Shown one piece after another: positions 48,509 through 61,096 of a stretch of 64,000 nucleotides of DNA (its first letter is position 1; each line of letters begins with the position of its first letter). The notes under the pieces are model-generated. The model was not told the DNA's origin. It saw nothing but the letters and a program-made list of their open reading frames with translations, and ran no database searches. Source of the DNA: Ceratodon purpureus (taxonomy: Eukaryota; Streptophyta; Bryopsida; Pseudoditrichales; Ditrichaceae); contig CM026427.1 of NCBI GenBank assembly GCA_014871385.1, positions 372,001-436,000 of the forward strand. Direction: 5' to 3'. The translations under genes and the position numbers were made by a program.

Positions 48509-50694
48509 AGAATTTGTGTACCACAATGGCCAATTCTCACCTTGGTCTTGATTGTCAATAGTCGCAGTAGGGCATGTCTATGGAGGCATTTTATTCATTT
48601 CACTTTGAACATTTTTTTGTTAATGGAGGTGATTTAATATGCTCATGTGAACGCTACGTAACGAATCCTCTAATTCTTCCAAGTATGTGAAATTTTTGCA
48701 ATTACTTATGCTTGATTCAAGTTGTTCAAACTTCCCTTAAGTGCACGCTTTAAGCACCATCTACCTTAGTGCCCAGGAGAGTAAATTGTAGACACTCAGA
48801 GCATCCCGAATTATAACTCGTCAAGCTCACCCTCAAAAAAGCCATTGAGATCACTGTACAGTAGCACGTTGGTGGTAGCGTGTACATGCTTTAATGGACA
48901 CTTGTTGGAAGGTCCCGGAATCAAACCTCAACTCCGTTGTGGCATCCTAGAAGTGGTCACGGACGCTTAGATCCCGCTAAATACTCATAGGGCCCATTGG
49001 ACGTCAATACGACCTCGGTGGTTATAGGCCGTGGAGCCACAATTGATCAAGTTTAGCAAGGATTCACATATTTGGCGAGAGCGAGCTATATGTGGCACAA
49101 CCCGCTAAACCTGGTTGGCTTGTGTAAATAGCGTGACGATTGGGGATGCTCTCATGTATTGAAAATGAAAATAACACAATTTTTTTAAAGAATTGGATTT
49201 TGAATTTTGAATTTTAGAGTTTGAGAATCATAACATGTATCTTCTTGAAAAATAAAACGTCCATTTGAAGTTGTGCAACTAACAAAACGCTTATGAAAAT
49301 GACACAAAATAACTATAAATACTTGTATTGAAAAGATAGAAAACATTTACAATTACAAACACATGCATTGTGTCGAAATTCTTGAGTTTGGAAGTTTGTT
49401 GTCTTATTTCGTTATTTTGGATTGTGTTCTCTAGTTCATGTTCCATAAGTTTATGTACTTCAATCTTCATCAATATATCAACTACTTTTCCCTAATAACC
49501 TATAAAGGACCGATTGCATTTTGGAAAACACAATGACAATTATTTTAAAATTTTGTAAAAATTCAGCAATTTCAAAAATGTAACCAAATGATCTTAAAGA
49601 TCATGGTAATATGGTCTTGGTTGCACACAATTTGCAAGATCATAAGTTCTAGACATTTTTGAAAGTTTTTCACTCAATGATGTGATTGAGAAGCCACCAT
49701 TAAACGTTCTTTAAAGTTTTCAAATACATTCAAAAATTTAAGCTTCAATGTTTTTGTGTATTAATTTGTGACATGAACAATCTCTAAAAAAATAAAAAAT
49801 GTTTTGGGAACCATGAGAAAAAGTGTCTGCAAAAGAAAAGGTTTGCTTTTTACACAATTACAAGGGCAATTTTTGAAGGCCAATGTAAGATCCAAAAAAG
49901 AAGATACACTAAAAGTAAATGGTCAAATTTTTTAATGATGTAATTCAAAATGTTGAAGAAGAAAAAAACAAATTTAAATGAAGTTTACAGTAAAAATTAT
50001 GGATTCTGAAGCCTTAGATAGGGCACCCTTCAATCGAACATACTTATCTAGACTATCCCTTCAAAAGATTTAGGATGTCATACCTATGCTTCATTAGCTG
50101 TGGGTTATATTAGGCAGGAATGAATTTCATTGTGTAGAGTTCAAAGACCTTTGTCCTGTGGGCATTGGATTGGGGGTGGATCGAACAGACACTTAATTCA
50201 CTTCGGTCCCCTCCTACCGTAGTTTCTCTCTCTCTGTAGAGTTTAAAGCCATAGATTTTACATGCAAAGGTATAAAAAAGTTTTAAAATATGAAAAATTT
50301 TGCAATCAAATATTTTACAAGATTGTGAAAATCAAAAGTTATAAAATTTTATTTAAATCTGGTTAACTAAAAAAAGAAGATCAAATATGGGCTCTTTGTC
50401 CTGTGGGCATTAGGAATTAACATTTGATTTTTTTGTCTTCTTGGGAAGTCAATCTCACTTTATAAATTCACAACAATTATGTGTGAGATTGTTTTTGACA
50501 TAGAAAATTTCAATGGTGATTTGTTGGCATAGGATATTGTTGAACCTACTTACTTTCATTTTTGAAAATTCACTTCAAACTTTGTTAAATTTTGAAGTCA
50601 TATATCATTCAAAATCTGATATTTGAGTGTATACTATAGTACTAATAGACAAAATCTTCCATTGGAACATTTAATCTTACTAAGGCATAATATG

Positions 50695-50769
50695 ATTAAG
50701 TTATGCTTATAATAATGCAATTAAGTTATGCTTATAATAATACAATTAAGTTATGCTTACAACAATACG
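50695..50769 (+). repeat. 25-bp tandem repeat, three copies
   Basis: Units 50695-50719, 50720-50744 and 50745-50769 share ATTAAGTTATGCTTA and differ at only a few bases. A partial fourth unit (ATTAAATATT) follows. Confidence 0.93.
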
Positions 50770-50797
50770 ATTAAATATTATAGACAATATTACTAAT

Positions 50798-51957
50798 TTA
50801 ACCCCTAAAGGTCTCGGTGATCATGGAGTCAGAACTATAAAATACGACCCTATTTGTTGCAAGCTATTGATTTCTAAAATTAGGCATCAAATGGAATATT
50901 CAACAGTAGAATCTTGTCCCTAGCTTGTCCAAAAAAGTGTATATCAAATTTGAATTCATTCCACGGTACAAATTGCGAGATAATAAAGTTTGAATTTAAT
51001 GTAAAAGTTTTTTTTCACTACCAGGTTGTATACCTAAGTTTTGATGTCCAAAAAGTATACATTGCAAACACATTTGATGTACGGAGGGTCATCCATTCTT
51101 GTAGGTGTAGAAGTTATGTGTATGCTCACCAAGTTTGAGTCCTAGACGGGCTTGGGAAGGGGAAAAAATCCTTGATTTGTCAAAAGGGGTGTGCTGAAAA
51201 TGCCTTACATTCTCCAAAATTAAAACTACCAAAAGGATAATCTCAATATGTCTAATTCCAAATCCAACAGGCATATATGTTCATGTCAATGAGAGAGAAA
51301 ACCACAAAACATTTCAATGCCATCGGAGTAAAACTTGAATTTTTGGAATTTTTGAAGTGTAAATTATATATTTCCCTTTCAACTTTGAAGGGCATTGTTG
51401 GTAATAAAGGGTCTTGTCAATGGATCCCATCCCACATCATAGACATTGGGTGAAATTCATTAAATATAGATGAAAATGAAGATTGGATGTAATATTATAA
51501 ATGGATGTAAAAAGTATTTAGGATGCAAAGTGTGTTATGGATGATAACTATCATTTGGATGAACTTTTTTAGAAATGAAGACAACCCTTCTAGATGAAAA
51601 CAGTTGGTTAGATAGAAAGTCTATCAGATGAAAAATGTCATTGATGTGAATGGATGAAAAAGTATTGGGCCCATTATTTTGCAATGCCCACCTTTGAAAT
51701 TTAGTCTTGTGTGACTTTCTGCCCTTGTGAATGACGGACAACTTGGACACAAAAGGGGAGATCCTGTTTGGTCATTGGCTGGTTAAATTTAGAATAGATT
51801 CTTCTACATTCTTAACTTTTGCATTGTAATTCCAAATGCTTTGAAATTTGCACCATTGGAAAGCTACCGATCAAAGCTATGTATACCCAAAAATTTCAGA
51901 AAATAATTAAATTATGAGACTTTAGAATAGCGTGCCTAGAAGTGCCTTTAGGGTTAA
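50798..51957 (-). mobile_element. TTAA-flanked piggyBac-like MITE, copy G
   Basis: The left border is TTAA then CCCCTAAAGGTC, the right border GCCTTTAGGG then TTAA; 1160 bp, the largest copy apart from the nested one. The subterminal motif, reversed (GTAGAATCTTGTCCC), is near 50906. It is colinear with copy E in reverse. No transposase frame. Confidence 0.65.
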
Positions 51958-54579
51958 ATGAAGAGAAACGACGTGTATGAAGTGTCTCTTTGTTCCATCT
52001 CTAGACCTATGTCGATGGGACAAATGAATAGAAGTAAAGAACTACTCCTCCCTTTTGAAAGTAGACAACTTTAGATATAACTAACTAGTATCAAAAGTAA
52101 AAATGAGTTCAAAAAAGGAGTAATTGGTATTAGGCTTGTTTTCTGCAGGAGTTTGAATGCAAAGCGAAGAACTAATTGTTTGTTGGAGAGGGTGTTCATC
52201 TCATTTAATTAATCCGGGTTTAAACCTTGGTAAACTCGTTTGAGTGGATGCGGAGAATGTCATGTTGAGTAAGCAATTGTAGGTAAGAAAGAAATTGTGC
52301 CAACCAACAGTCCACCAGATACATGATCAACTACATTGCACCTGTTGCTAACATTCAACAAAGTAGCTTTAGCTACTAAACTTTATAATTATAAGTAGGG
52401 CGGGTTTGCATTTGAAGTAGAGGTTGGTGATTTCTAAGTCTTTTTTTGTGGAGGAAGATAGACACGGCATATTGTATGGCTCTGGTATTAATGTTTTCAA
52501 GGTATTTCTAATGGTTGACATAGGTATTTAAGAATTGTCTTCTAGTAGTTTTAATGATGAAATATGTGCCATAGCTTTAGCGCCTATTGTAATAACAATA
52601 AGGGGGTCAATTTTCCGGCCTCTAGCAAGAATGTTTTCTTTTAGTGGTGTGTTTTTTGTTTGCTTTAGCATCGAGTGTTTTTGATGAAAATTTGTCATAC
52701 AATATGTGAAATCAATGAATTATATGATATGATTTTGATGAATATTTGTGGGTGATTCATTTTGATACAATAGTTCTTTTACACAGAGAATGTCAAGTCT
52801 AAATCAAGAGTTATAGTGGCATCGTTAAGTTCCGCATGTGCAAGGTAATAACCAATTAAGAACCATATATTCTTGAGGATTGTTGTTGAAGGTAATAACG
52901 TTCATAGAGTGTAGCTCGAGATTTTTTGGATAGAATTTGTTAACATGAAGTGACTTTGCCTATATGTAATTAGTATGTCTAGCCTTGTATCAAGTTTGTA
53001 TGAATTACATGTAGGGCATGTAATGAAGGGATATCTTTGCATACAAAAGAAGTCCAACTAACCTTCTAATCTAGGTTATCAAAGTACTCTACCTTTGTTT
53101 TAGACTTTTGAAATTTGACATGGCCCATGTAAGTTCCAGTCTCGAATTTGATGAGGCATGATTTTGGTTTGTCAGTGATAATAGCATTGTCCCAAAATTC
53201 ATTAGAAAGTTATTTGTCAATGTCCGCATTATCTATTCATTTACAAATATTAGAGATTTGAATGGCCATAATTTCTAAGTTATTTATTTTATAATTTGAT
53301 TTCTAGAAATCTAATAGGGTCTTTGTTAGAGGTGTTAATCCTAAAGGGCCATTGGTATTTTTGGTAGTAGTATGGTGTGGCATAAGCCCATCATATAGGT
53401 GTGTAGCATTTTCATAGGCAAGTTATAGGCATTCTATTGTTAATTATTTGCTTGTTTGTTGCCGTCTTTATCGACATCTGCTCTTATTTTGAATAATTTA
53501 ATTGGTTGTGAACATTTTTGAAGCAATTGTGCGATGGAGGCAAAGATGACTTTGTCTGGGTGGCTACTGGTAATGTAGAGTGTTCAATTTGTGTATTTAG
53601 TAAGTATAATACATTTAGACTATCGGGGAATAAATATGGGGGTTCATTTGGATATTGGATGTTGATAATTTATAATATTTTATAAATAACAATCATTTCT
53701 GCACATAGAATGTTCTAAAAACCGTGACCACTCCAAGACTTAGAGAGTTGTTTAACGACATAAATGGGATAGATATATGAAAATAAGCAATGCAACAATA
53801 AGATCTTTGATAACAAATTATCTTTAGATTCCCCAAAAAGAACTCTAAGTGTACTAATTAGTCCGGAAGGCATCACTTATAAAGTAGACTAAAGTGGCTT
53901 ACCAAATTGATGCAGCTGGTACACAGTTTGGGAACATATGGTGAGGAATTACGCAAAACCTAGATTCTAAGATAAAAGACAAAGACCTCGCAGGAACTAC
54001 TTTATCATGAAACAAAGAATAGTAAATAAAACCTTTCATCCCCTTCTGTAAATCCCACATGTGCACAAATTAGCTAACAACTCATAGGATTTCATGTTAT
54101 ATTAGGGAGATTGGATTTATATTAGTATTGAGCCAGTTTCCAGTATCTCAATTCCAGCCAATTCCAGCCAATTCCAGCCAATCAAAACATTTCATACTTG
54201 CACCTTCTCAAAGATGGTCTCTAAGTAAAACGATTCTACAAAAACCATGGGAGTGAGATTTCGCAACTCATGCACACAAGAACATATCAGCTAAAGTAAC
54301 GTCCAGAACATTGACTGTTAGGAGACCTCGCTGGAACTCCAGACATCCTTTTCTAGTTGACGCACACAATACCCTCAAAAGAAGCGCTTCACACTAGCAT
54401 TTATCCTTTATTTAGTTACCTGTTATCCATTTTGACAGCGTTGTCCTCATTGACTGGTTGCCGCATCTCTCTTAGCACCTATCCCGCCTTCGAACTCATT
54501 TAGAGTCGAAAACTGCACAAAAATGATCTTGATCTATCTCTACTATTTTGTAGACGGTTCAGTAAGAATATCCGACATA
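51958..54579. other. AT-rich intergenic DNA, no gene seen
   Basis: No supported gene; a small ATTCCAGCCA tandem repeat lies at 54151-54182. The last 150 bases are presumably 3' UTR of the TPR gene. Confidence 0.4.
54151..54182. repeat. (ATTCCAGCCA)3 tandem repeat
   Basis: Three perfect 10-bp units. Confidence 0.9.
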
Positions 54580-57500
54580 TCATACTTTCCATATCACACG
54601 ACCTAGCCTCACATCAATCACAACATGCCCCTCCACGTTGCCATCGCTTGGTTTTACCACGTCATCAATTTTCACCAAGTCTGCTAGTGGCCGAGGGCCT
54701 TTCCACATAGTGCTAGCCCATTTCCTCAACTTCTCGGCCTCCAAGTCACGATTTGGGAATTTGGAAACGATTTCTGCATAGCGAGCTGTGGTCCGGAAAA
54801 AAGATAAGCTGTTAAACGAGAAGAATCACCACAAACCAGCTTGTTCTTCTCAATTCAACTGGTACGTGTAGTTCAAATATTCACTTAATTTTAAGAATGA
54901 GCTGAGAATTTCATGAAATAAAGAGTTGCAAACTGATGAAAACTTGGCTCGGATTTTTAGAAATACAGAATAGACAATTCAATTTCCAGTATCTGAATTT
55001 TCATAGACAAAAAGTAGTGAAGTGTATCTGTACCTCTGGAAAGAGTCATAATATCAACGAGATCCAGAGCTTTCCCTGTATCTGAACAGTCCACAGTATA
55101 CTGCAATTAAAGAAACATATGCAAGTGTACAAAGACAATTGTTTTCAATGGTTGAACGCTTTTTTTTAAAATAAAAATAAAAAGAACTAAAAAGAACTCT
55201 TTCGGTAGTATCTTGTAAGAAAAAAAAAAAAAAAAAAAAAAAACCTACTGGCACCTAGCGCAGGAGCAAGACTTATCGCCAACAGCTCTAAGAACTTGTT
55301 CAATAGCGTCGCTCTTAGTAGCACGTACCTGGTACTTCTACAGGAGGACTTCCCAAATACTCCTGACATTTTCGGTACAGACCCTGCATAACAGTCCTTT
55401 TCAGTAATTAGCATTCTCTTTGCGTCTTTACTTCATGTCCATGCAGAGGACCCAAAGACTACCAGACAAAACCATAAAAGAGCAAATCTAATATTGCATC
55501 ACTAGTACATAAATGAGAGGGAGGAAAACAACAAAGTGGACTCAGCAACAGATACAAACAGTAAGTAAGAAAACACTGAAAGGCAACTAAATGACTCACT
55601 AACCTCCGATATAATAAAGCTATCACCGCTGCCTTTGGTCTTTCCTATGCGTGAATACACATCCGCAAGGCATGCTAAGATGACACCCACCCGTGGGTGC
55701 CTGTCACCTGCCAGAAGATTAATTGCAAAAATATGAGCATAATAACAAATTTAGGGTATATAGTGTTCTCCATCTCATACCCAAACTGACAGGCAAACTC
55801 ACCATTAATTTTCTCTGCTAGAGTCAATGCCTCTGTAATTTTCTTTCCTGCTTCGTCAAAATCCCTGTGAGCACGCATGTTAATACCACTATTCAGGGTC
55901 AGCTGCCCCACATATACTTGAATAAGACAACACAACTTGTGGCACAGGTCCTAACTATCAACGACTTCACCAAGAATCCATTAAACAAGACCATATAAAG
56001 GTACCATTCAAAAAATTAAGAGTGAGTCGTCGTACCCCTTGTAAGCAGCAAGTTGACCTAAGCCTGCCAGAGCTCCAATGTGAACTTCATCGGGGGCCAT
56101 TGCAACTGAAGCCAAGGTCACCTCGTTACCTTCCTTAGAGTTTCGAATGATAGCAATAGCTTTTTCGTAGAGCTCGCCAGCTATTTTTAAGGAACCTCCC
56201 ACATGGGCACACTGAGCAATACTGAACACCGCGGCAGCTGAAATACAAGTATTCCACCCAAGTCAGTCCCTTAATCTGATTAAATGATGCAAAATGAGGA
56301 GATCTAGACTTCGATGCTCCTGAAAGATTACAAAGCCGTGAGTAATCTATTCCTGCTAATGCATGGGAAGGGACTAAATGTAGGTTGAGCCCTTTAATCA
56401 AATGAATATTGAATGGAAATTTTGATAGTTGTCTAACTTGCAACTACGAGTTTGCTCGTTGGAGCTACCGTCTGCAGTCAGTGATCATCATTATTCTGCT
56501 ATGCAATGCTCGAACCCCCTCCACTTTGAGTTTATATAAAAATTCAAGAACAACATCAATGATCAAACGATGCTTTTACCCAAAACAAAAACAGAGAGGT
56601 TCAACAGAAGGAAGACTCACAAACCCCAGCTGTTCGGCGTGAGTTTTCTCCCAACCATGTAGGAACGTCCTCAAATAGCTTTGAATCAGCTGCCACAATT
56701 ACACATCCAGAAAGATGCGAGACCTGATCAAAGCTACAGCTTTAATGTAATGTCAATTACCAAGGACGATCATGATTCATATCTAATGTGGATCATGTGA
56801 CCAAATTCCACCATAGTAAGTTGACACCCAAATTTATTCTCAAAAGGAGGTCATACCAGCTCCACATCGTGCACATACTAATGCAGCTAATGCAGTAACA
56901 GCTTTGCTCCGAAACTTGAACTCCGCAAGCTCGTCCTCTGGCACTGTGTCACTTGCAGCCATAACAAGCTGGCCACAGCTATGGGCGTACCTTAGAGCTG
57001 GCTCTTCCTGAAACAAATCAAAAGCCAGTGAAACAGATTAAGGTAACTAGCAGTAATCATTCATCTACAGCTCTTCTCGAACGTCTGACAACTGCAAAAT
57101 GAACACACATACTCAGGATTGTAAAAACAAAAAACTTCAGAACATTTGAAAAAGTTTGAATCAGGGTACTTGTTGTAAGCGTAGGCACAATCCAGCTAGA
57201 GCTTCCAACGCGGCCACTGTAATTAACACAAACAACAAAATAAGTTCACAATAGCAAGACAGCGTCTCAGTGTTCAAAACATTATTCTATATAATTATTG
57301 AAGCATATGCAGATTCTGGCTTGCTCACCTCGGACCTCTAAACCAGCCGATTCAAGGTCACTAGCCACCTGCAAAGCCTCTACAGCATCCGCCAATCTTG
57401 CCCTGTTTGTTTAGACAGAAGCACTGGACATGTCACAGTGAATATAATTTGAGAGTACAGTAGTATCTAGCAAGGGAGAATACAGAGTAGACTCTAAAGA

Positions 57501-58759
57501 TAGATTGCATTCATAATCATTGAGATGAATAAATGCGCGCGGATTCAAAACAGAACGAACCTGTCCGCGTAAAAGGTAGCCAGAGTCAGCAACACACGGC
57601 CAGTTGCACTAGCAGCCGATGGTCCTTCATTGAGAAGAAAACCTCTTCCTTGCTCCAACACGCGGATTGCTTCCCCATGAGTTGACTCTGCCACCCATTT
57701 TTCCAAGATAAAACTAAAAATATTCATTTGAAGTCCACAAAACACTCAAAAAAAAGAAAAAAAAAAGAAAAAAAAAAACAGAAAAGAGCGTTGAGGAACG
57801 TTCATAGCCATGACCGGAGATTGAAAATTTATTCAGATTAGGATCCACATGTTCCTCAGCTTTCAACTCAGCACCTTCCTTCAATCAAAACCCTATGCAA
57901 AATAATTCTTCAGGGAAAGTGTTTAAAAGTATGCTTCGGTATGTTAGAAATCCGCTTATTCAAGGTTCAACCAGACATTCGACTGGGAGGACCATAGGAA
58001 TTCCAGAAGAAAAACATATAGCCCAATTCTCCTGTCAGGAAGCGGGTAGTGAGGCTCTGATGTGATATGACAAACAATAGCAACTTCAAGTACTACAACA
58101 ACAAAAGCAAATGCCAGCCTCTATGAATACGCTTTGAATCTCCTCCTACAGTTGAGACGAGCATTTTGCTTTTGATGTTGCAGTACCTGAAGTTCGCAAT
58201 CACTTGCAACATCCCATTACAGTGCTGCTGAATATGGAAATTTAACCATGCAAAGTTCTCACTGTATCGATTGAGAGGAGTCACTACAGAAGCAACAGCT
58301 CACTGCAAAAACCTGAAAATTGACGTTTAAAGCATCAAGATGTGGACCCAATTGAGAAAGAATGGTCACTTCCCCACATTAAATAAGTCCGCAAGCTCTA
58401 TGACACTCAAGCTTACCCTGATTTCTACAAGACGCCGCATACTTGATCATTTCTGTTGCAATCGAATCTGCGTCCGGCTTCGCTTTCTCACTGTTGCTCC
58501 TTGCGTACCATCGCTGTTGTCCGGTGCATCCATATTTCGGATCAAGCAACTCCCTGCTCGCGTCTGCCAATCCTCTGTAACATGCGCTCTGCACGCAGAT
58601 ATTTCGGAAGTTCTCCGCAGGATGACCGGATCCTGTGCTTCCGACACTCGGTTGTCGCGGAAGTAGTGGGGAATGCAGTGCAGATGAAATCGAACTGACA
58701 CCCGCGAGCCGCTGAAAACACTTCTTGCCTAACCTCTTGGAGGCGATTGCAGCAGCCAT
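54580..58759 (-). CDS. TPR-like superfamily protein, probably mitochondrial
   Basis: Twelve minus-strand exons: 58759-58417, 57687-57561, 57402-57329, 57216-57170, 57007-56857, 56689-56621, 56237-56036, 55864-55803, 55707-55604, 55383-55336, 55100-55034, 54785-54580. They total 1500 nt, 499 residues, TGA at 54582-54580. Residues 1-60 are basic, Ser/Ala-rich and poor in acid (MAAAIASKRLGKKCFQRLAG), as in mitochondrial targeting peptides. The rest is helical with TPR-like pairs, for example EAIRVLEQGRGFL, YAHSCGQLVMAASD, SLKIAGELYEKAIAIIRN, DEAGKKITEALTLAEKING, then DRHPRVGVILACLADVYSR and RYAEIV near the end. It matches a plant TPR-like family annotated without known function. The exon 10 donor is uncertain: GTACCA keeps the frame, the stronger-looking GTACGT six bases on (7 nt later) does not. 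An in-frame ATG at 58867 would extend the N-terminus by 36 residues. Confidence 0.82.
55220..55243. repeat. Poly-A/poly-T tract in a TPR-gene intron
   Basis: About 24 consecutive A on the + strand, in the intron between exons 10 and 11. Confidence 0.9.
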
Positions 58760-59336
58760 AGCCAAGTCCTGCTTTTCGTACGGCTGGACGCACTTCTTCT
58801 TCAACTCACCGTGCTCCTTTGCTGTCTTAAACCCTGCGAGCATAAATCGAGACGATAACGTCACCACCCTGGCCGATCACATGCCAATTCCATAAAACCC
58901 AATCGTCTATTAGGATATTCTAGGCCAACTCAATTGTTGCGCCTCTAAACCTCCTTCTCTCCTCTGTCTCAACAGCTTCAACTCCCACAAAAACAAAACA
59001 ACTCATACGATCATGACAATTCAATCAAGAGTGCGAGAATTGCTACTTCCAACACCGAAACCCCGCGCACTCCATTCACTCAGAAATTCCTAACACGGCT
59101 CAAAACCTATCGAACTGACCATGCGACCTCGAAGAAGTGGCAAGAAAACAGAGACGGGACTCACCCACACGCCGCAATCTCGACGTGACAAGAGTCGGAG
59201 ACCATCCTCCAACGCAATCAAACAGGCGGATGAGACGATTCCATGAACCCTCGAGCCGTGCAGGAATCAGGGATCAGGAATCAGGACCCAGGAGCACGAA
59301 ATGAGCGCAGCATCTATCGAAGAGCGTGACGAGAGG

Positions 59337-59400
59337 GCAGAGCCAGAGGCAGAGCCAGAGGCAGAGCCAGAGGCAGAGCCAGAGCCAGAGCCAGAGCCAG
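59337..59400. repeat. AGCCAGAGGC/AGCCAG minisatellite
   Basis: Three 12-bp AGAGCCAGAGGC-type units passing into 6-bp AGCCAG units. Confidence 0.9.
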
Positions 59401-60144
59401 GTTGCGTCCCCGGGAGCACTCGTGGAGCCGTTCTAAGTTATCATCGGTGATGATACCCTGCTTTGCTTTACTTTGCATTGCTTTGCTTCGACTGCTGCAT
59501 TGCATTGCAGGAGTAGGATATGATCCCTGCCATGGCATATGGGTGCGTGCCCATATCCGGAGTGGCCGGTTCTAAAACAGTGGCGAGGGAGGCGTGTGCT
59601 TCATCTTCGCACGCTCTCTCTCTCACTCACTCACTCGTGCGGACTGCGGAGCTCAGAGTTGTCCTCGAATTTTGCACATCGCTGCTGTGACCCAACTGAA
59701 GGTGTGCATCTACGATTCCATTTTTGTGTAGAAATGCAATTTCTTTCGATCAAAGAGCTCGGATGTTTGTTTTGGAACGTGCCGACCCTCTGTCGAGATT
59801 TTCTGGATTTTTCTCAATCGCTGATGATGAGCTTGAAGGAGCAATTACTTTTGTGTAGAGTTGAGTTCGGTGGAAGAGGCTGCTCCATAATTGTCGGTTG
59901 GACATGTACTGTTTTGTAATGTTCTCAGTCTCTTTTTTGTGTCGAAGCTTTTAGTCCTTTTGGGTTTTCTGCGGGGAGGTGAGGTGTGTCTGTGTGTGTT
60001 AGGGGCTGGCCAAGGGTTGCCGAGGGCTGGCTCTATTTTTCACAGCTTGGGGTCTTTGGAATTAATGTTTCACATTCCTTTACTACTTCCTTGAAGACGA
60101 CTCGCTTGACAGGCAACGCAATCGTATTTAATGAGTTACGAGAT

Positions 60145-60177
60145 TGCATTGCATTGCATTGCATTGCATTGCATTGC
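60145..60177. repeat. (GCATT)6 microsatellite
   Basis: Six perfect 5-bp units. Confidence 0.92.
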
Positions 60178-60297
60178 TGGGGTGGGACTGGGTACTGATG
60201 AAATTAGAAGTTGTGCGTTTAGGCAGGTTATTAGCAAGCAAGGAGAATTGGCTTCTGGAATTAGGTTAGCAGTGGTTGCCATCACAAGAAATATATC

Positions 60298-60322
<25 letters not shown>
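60298..60322. repeat. (TA)n microsatellite
   Basis: Twelve TA units. Confidence 0.92.
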
Positions 60323-60328
<6 letters not shown>

Positions 60329-60476
60329 TTATATAGTTTGTAAGATGCTGATGATCTAAATCATGTCTGCAGTCCAATTGTCGCTAGAATACCCAAGATT
60401 AGCCCTTGCCATGTGAGGCCGTGTGTCCAGTTGTCGGGTTTCGTGAGCTTGGCAAGGAGCTGGCGTAATTTATTTG

Positions 60477-61096
60477 ATGATCCCTGAAGAATGGCTGTTG
60501 CATTTGATGGAAAATCAGGAAATTGGCAGCAAGATGAGTACACGGGACATCGAGGGTGAGTGGCGATCAGCGTCGTATTTCCTAGCCAAGGGGCCTTCAG
60601 CAAGCCTGCAGTATTTGCAGAGGGATGTGAGTGTGCAGCTGTTCGCTCTGAAGGCTCAAGCATTGGATGGCGATTGTCCTCCTGGCCAAGATGGGTCCCT
60701 GGCTATGGATCCGTCGCTTAGGATCAGACAGGTTCATTGTATTCCACTTTCTGATGGTTAACATGCTCTACACTAATTGCCGTTCAATTGGGTTTCAAAT
60801 CACACATTTGGTAATTTTTATAAGGATGAGCCCTGTCTCCATCTCTTGTGGATACTCTGATGATGTTTTCGTGACAGGAGGCGTGGAACGCTCTGAGTGG
60901 GATGTCTCGAGAGGACGCCAAGAGGAGGTTTGTGGATTTATTGTCAGAGGTGCTGCCCGAATGGAAGAAATGGAGCGCAGAGCACGCACCAAAGCCTGGC
61001 AATGGGGAGGAGCATGAGAGCGAAGCCGACAGGCTTGTGAGAGCATTCAAAGCTAGACTAAACTCCAGCACCTCAACTCATTTTTCTAGGTTATAG
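60477..61096 (+). CDS. Divergent acyl-CoA-binding (ACBP) domain protein
   Basis: Two exons, 60477-60731 and 60878-61096, join in phase 0 to 157 residues. The ACBP fold is visible from ASYFLAKGP (32-40) through VQLFALKAQALDGDC (53-67) to EAWNALSGMSREDAKRRFVD (86-105) and LPEWKKW. ACBPs bind long-chain acyl-CoA in the cytosol or at membranes. Compared with the canonical LYxxYKQAT helix, the Tyr-Lys pair that binds the CoA moiety is replaced (FALKAQA), and KW before DAW is RQ before EAW; so ligand binding may be altered. The core is flanked by a 30-residue N-terminal extension and a C-terminal acidic/Ser-rich tail. I chose ATG 60477 as the first ATG after an in-frame stop at 60444; an additional upstream exon cannot be excluded. 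Confidence 0.72.

Larger units (their letters stand above)
47052..50797. other. AT-rich intergenic DNA, no gene seen
   Basis: No supported gene. It contains the 37-bp tandem pair at 48428-48508, a repeated phrase CTTTGTCCTGTGGGCATT at about 50151 and 50397, and the 25-bp tandem repeat at 50695-50769. Confidence 0.4.
58760..60476. promoter_or_regulatory. Shared upstream region of divergent TPR and ACBP genes
   Basis: The two genes are transcribed away from each other with start codons 1.7 kb apart. The interval is GC-richer than the flanking intergenic DNA and holds (AGCCAGAGGC)n at 59337-59400, (GCATT)6 at 60145-60177 and (TA)n at 60298-60322. No other gene is supported. Specific promoter elements were not identified. 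Confidence 0.5.
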
